This document shows positions 62,076-64,000 of a stretch of DNA of 64,000 bases, piece by piece. The notes under the pieces were generated by a model that had not been told where the DNA came from, ran no database searches, and saw only the letters and a list, made by a program, of their open reading frames with translations. The position numbers were made by a program, and so were the translations under genes. The DNA is from Microbacterium sp. MPKO10 (GTDB lineage Bacteria > Actinomycetota > Actinomycetes > Actinomycetales > Microbacteriaceae), in contig NZ_JAPCHX010000004.1 of NCBI RefSeq assembly GCF_026107415.2, positions 248,001-312,000 on the forward strand, read 5' to 3'. Within the stretch, counting starts at the first letter, position 1; every line of letters begins with the position of its first letter.

Positions 62076-62991
62076 TGCGCTCCCCCATGTTGTGCCGCAG
62101 GTACGCGGGTTCGCGCATCCCGAGGATCGCCTCGGCCATGCGCACGGCGGCGACGGATTCCCGCACATTGTGCATCCGAACGATCCGCGCGCCCTGCGCG
62201 ATGCAGAGGGCGGCAGCCACCAGCGATCCCTCCACCCGGTTGTCCCGCTCCGCGTCGAGACTCTCGCCGATGAAGTCCTTGTTCGACACGGCGACGAGCG
62301 TCGGATACCCGAGATCGACGATCGGGCCGAGCCGTCGCGTGATCTCTAAGCTGTGCAGCGTGTTCTTGTTGAGGTCGTGCCCCGGATCGACGATGATTCG
62401 CTCGGGCGGAATTCCCGCGTCGAGCGCGCGCTGAACGCGGCTCTCCAGGGCGTGGGCGACCTCGGCCGAGACGTCTGCGTACTGAGGCGTCGCGTACGGA
62501 GTGCGCGGTGCGGCGCGACTGTGCGTGATCACGATGCTCGCGGCACTGTCCGCGACGACGTGTGCCAGCTCGGGATCCGACAGCCCGGTCGTGTCGTTGA
62601 TGACGTCGGCACCGGCCCGGATGCTGCGGCGTGCCACCTCCGCGCGAAATGTGTCGACGGAGATCACGATGCCGGATGCTGCGCGCACAGCCTCCACGAC
62701 CGGCACCACACGTTCTGCCTCCTCTACCGCCGGAATCTCCGGACCCGGCGCGAACGGTGCACCGCCGATATCGACCCAGTCGGCGCCGGCGCGCTCCGCG
62801 TCACGGCAGGCGGCCACGGCGCTGTCGAGCTCGAACGTGCGCCCTTGGTCATAGAACGAATCGGGTGTTCGGTTCACGACGGCCATGACGGCGACCTCGC
62901 GCGAGAAATCAAAGAGGCGCCCTCCGATCTGCCGCCGGGCATTCATGATCGCGGGAAGTGCGGGCAGATCATGCGGGGAAGGCTCGGTCAT
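62068..62991 (-). CDS. Dihydropteroate synthase-like protein (FolP2 type)
   Basis: The protein has 307 residues. The TIM-barrel motifs are VMAVVNRTPDSFYDQGRTF, ADWVDIGGAPFAPG, VISVDTFRAEVARRSIRAGADVINDTTG and IIVDPGHDLNKNTLHS. The N-R-T-P-D-S-F-Y-D variant matches mycobacterial FolP2 rather than FolP1 (N-V-T-P-D-S-F-S-D); FolP2 of M. leprae lacks dihydropteroate synthase activity as far as I recall. So a related but distinct role is likely. It has the DxD and substrate-Lys regions of the barrel but its function is unproven. The ATG at 62991 follows CACGAT by six bases. Confidence 0.85.
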   Translation of the reverse strand: MTEPSPHDLPALPAIMNARRQIGGRLFDFSREVAVMAVVNRTPDSFYDQGRTFELDSAVAACRDAERAGADWVDIGGAPFAPGPEIPAVEEAERVVPVVEAVRAASGIVISVDTFRAEVARRSIRAGADVINDTTGLSDPELAHVVADSAASIVITHSRAAPRTPYATPQYADVSAEVAHALESRVQRALDAGIPPERIIVDPGHDLNKNTLHSLEITRRLGPIVDLGYPTLVAVSNKDFIGESLDAERDNRVEGSLVAAALCIAQGARIVRMHNVRESVAAVRMAEAILGMREPAYLRHNMGERNE

Positions 62992-63090
62992 GCTTCCATC
63001 GTGCCGCATCCAGGGATTCCCGGGGACATCGTCGTCAACGAATGGAAAACTACCCAGCCCGCTCACAGAAACCTTGCAGATACTGGGGAC

Positions 63091-63780
63091 ATGACAGGAC
63101 CACGCATCCTCATCGTCGATGACGAGCCCAACATCCGCGACCTCCTGACGACCAGCCTGCGCTTTGCCGGGTTCGCCGTCAGAGCCGTCGGCAACGGCGC
63201 GCAGGCCATCTCAGCCGTCCTTGAAGAAGAACCGGACCTGATTATTCTCGACGTCATGCTTCCGGACATGAACGGCTTCGGCGTCACTAAGCGTCTCCGT
63301 GCTTCCGGCTACACGGCACCGATTCTCTTCCTGACGGCGAAGGACGACACCGAAGACAAGATCACCGGTCTCACCGTGGGCGGCGACGACTACGTCACCA
63401 AGCCGTTCAGCCTCGATGAGATCGTCGCGCGCATCAAGGCAATTCTGCGCCGCACCATGCAGGCGGACGAAGACGCCATCATCCGCGCCGGCGAGCTCAC
63501 CATGGATCAGGACACCCACGAGGTCTTCGTCGGCGACACCGCCGTCGAACTCAGCCCCACCGAGTTCAAGCTGCTGCGCTACCTGATGCTGAACCCCAAC
63601 CGCGTTCTCAGCAAGGCGCAGATCCTCGACCACGTGTGGGAATACGACTTCAACGGCGACGCTGGCATTGTCGAGAGCTACATCTCGTATCTGCGCCGCA
63701 AGCTTGACCAGTACTCATCCGAGCCTCTGATCCACACGAAGCGCGGATTCGGGTACATGCTGAAGACGAGCAAGCAATAG
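63091..63780 (+). CDS. OmpR-type response regulator
   Basis: The protein has 229 residues. A receiver domain with the phospho-accepting Asp in LIILDVMLPDMNGFGV is followed by a winged-helix DNA-binding domain (ELSPTEFKLLRYLMLNPNRVLSKAQILDHVW and SYISYLRRKLD). The receiver resembles the PhoP/TcrX branch: LTVGGDDYVTKPFSLDEIVARIKAILRR. It pairs with the histidine kinase that follows ten bases later. The start at 63091 is preceded by GATACT and a six-base gap, so it may be leaderless. The regulon cannot be inferred. Confidence 0.93.
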   Translation: MTGPRILIVDDEPNIRDLLTTSLRFAGFAVRAVGNGAQAISAVLEEEPDLIILDVMLPDMNGFGVTKRLRASGYTAPILFLTAKDDTEDKITGLTVGGDDYVTKPFSLDEIVARIKAILRRTMQADEDAIIRAGELTMDQDTHEVFVGDTAVELSPTEFKLLRYLMLNPNRVLSKAQILDHVWEYDFNGDAGIVESYISYLRRKLDQYSSEPLIHTKRGFGYMLKTSKQ

Positions 63781-63789
63781 CCTCAGGGT

Positions 63790-64000
63790 ATGAAGGCATT
63801 AGCCGACTGGTGGAACTCGATAACACTGCGCAGCAAGATCACCGGTGTCACGGTGATCGTGCTCACATTCGGGTTGCTTGTCACCGGCGCCGGCACGGTC
63901 ATCATCCTGAAGCAGGCGCTCATCGAGCAGGCCAAGGCTGAACTCGTCGCGTTCGCCGCAGGCGACATCTCGCGCTACATCGATGTCGACGATGAAGGCG
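63790..64000 (+). CDS. Sensor histidine kinase, N-terminal part
   Basis: The gene runs off the right edge. The visible 70 residues (MKALADWWNSITLRSKITG) have one membrane helix at about 18-38 (ITGVTVIVLTFGLLVTGAG), followed by the start of an extracytoplasmic sensor (DISRYIDVDDEG). Its position just after the response regulator and the LRSKITG membrane-entry motif identify the cognate kinase. Confidence 0.85.
   Translation, partial: MKALADWWNSITLRSKITGVTVIVLTFGLLVTGAGTVIILKQALIEQAKAELVAFAAGDISRYIDVDDEG

Overview
The window comes from a GC-rich actinobacterium, most likely a member of the Microbacteriaceae (order Micrococcales). The evidence is a WhiB protein, class Ib ribonucleotide reductase (nrdHIEF), DtxR with a full set of iron ligands, actinobacterial families of unknown function (DUF3499, DUF5719, DUF3027, DUF4011), and gene orders also seen in mycobacteria (whiB2/DUF3499/manB; galU/5-FCL/fmdB/mscL; serC/DUF3027/csp/XPB). 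Most of it is ordinary chromosomal backbone. I see no prophage, CRISPR array or intact insertion sequence.

Layout. 1-5.3 kb: start of a Fur-family regulator, a SpoIIM-like and an RDD membrane protein, ahcY, manB, DUF3499. 5.3-11.8 kb: envelope polysaccharide block (DUF5719, large GT2 glycosyltransferase, WhiB, GalE). 11.8-17.3 kb: hrpA, a rhodanese and a thioesterase. 17.4-21.6 kb: nrdHIEF behind a NrdR-like site and a run of DnaA-box-like sequences. 22-30 kb: flavin enzymes, small proteins, an MHS transporter, a heat-shock Hsp100, ctaB and a MUG-type glycosylase. 30.2-36.4 kb: five-gene metal/siderophore/heme ABC locus behind a Fur-box-like site. 36.5-41.2 kb: membrane molybdoenzyme, MarR/MFS pair, VOC and DUF4260 proteins. 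41.4-45.7 kb: tRNA-Ala, a membrane protein, RimJ-like acetyltransferase, galU, 5-FCL, fmdB, mscL. 45.7-53.5 kb: a degenerate helicase/nuclease-like protein with a small partner, an oxidoreductase, a phosphatase, tRNA-Arg, an HNH protein behind a structured leader, and an NlpC/P60 peptidase. 53.6-64 kb: dtxR, serC, DUF3027 and a cold-shock protein, an XPB helicase pair, a pteridine-type reductase with a FolP2-like protein, and a two-component system cut by the window end.

How it fits together. Several operons use overlapping stops and starts (DUF3499-manB, GT2-DUF5719, the ABC locus, csp-DUF3027, folP-like/reductase). Many genes lack a Shine-Dalgarno sequence and instead have a -10-like hexamer ending 6-8 bases before the start codon, which points to frequent leaderless transcription. 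Iron handling recurs: Fur at the left edge, a Fur-box-like operator before the ABC locus, and DtxR further right.

The least explained items are the conserved but motif-degenerate DUF4011 protein and its 68-residue neighbour, the octamer GGATGCTG that recurs about fifty times, a triple 16-bp repeat giving stop codons on both strands, the DnaA-box run before nrdHIEF, and the structured leader before the HNH gene.
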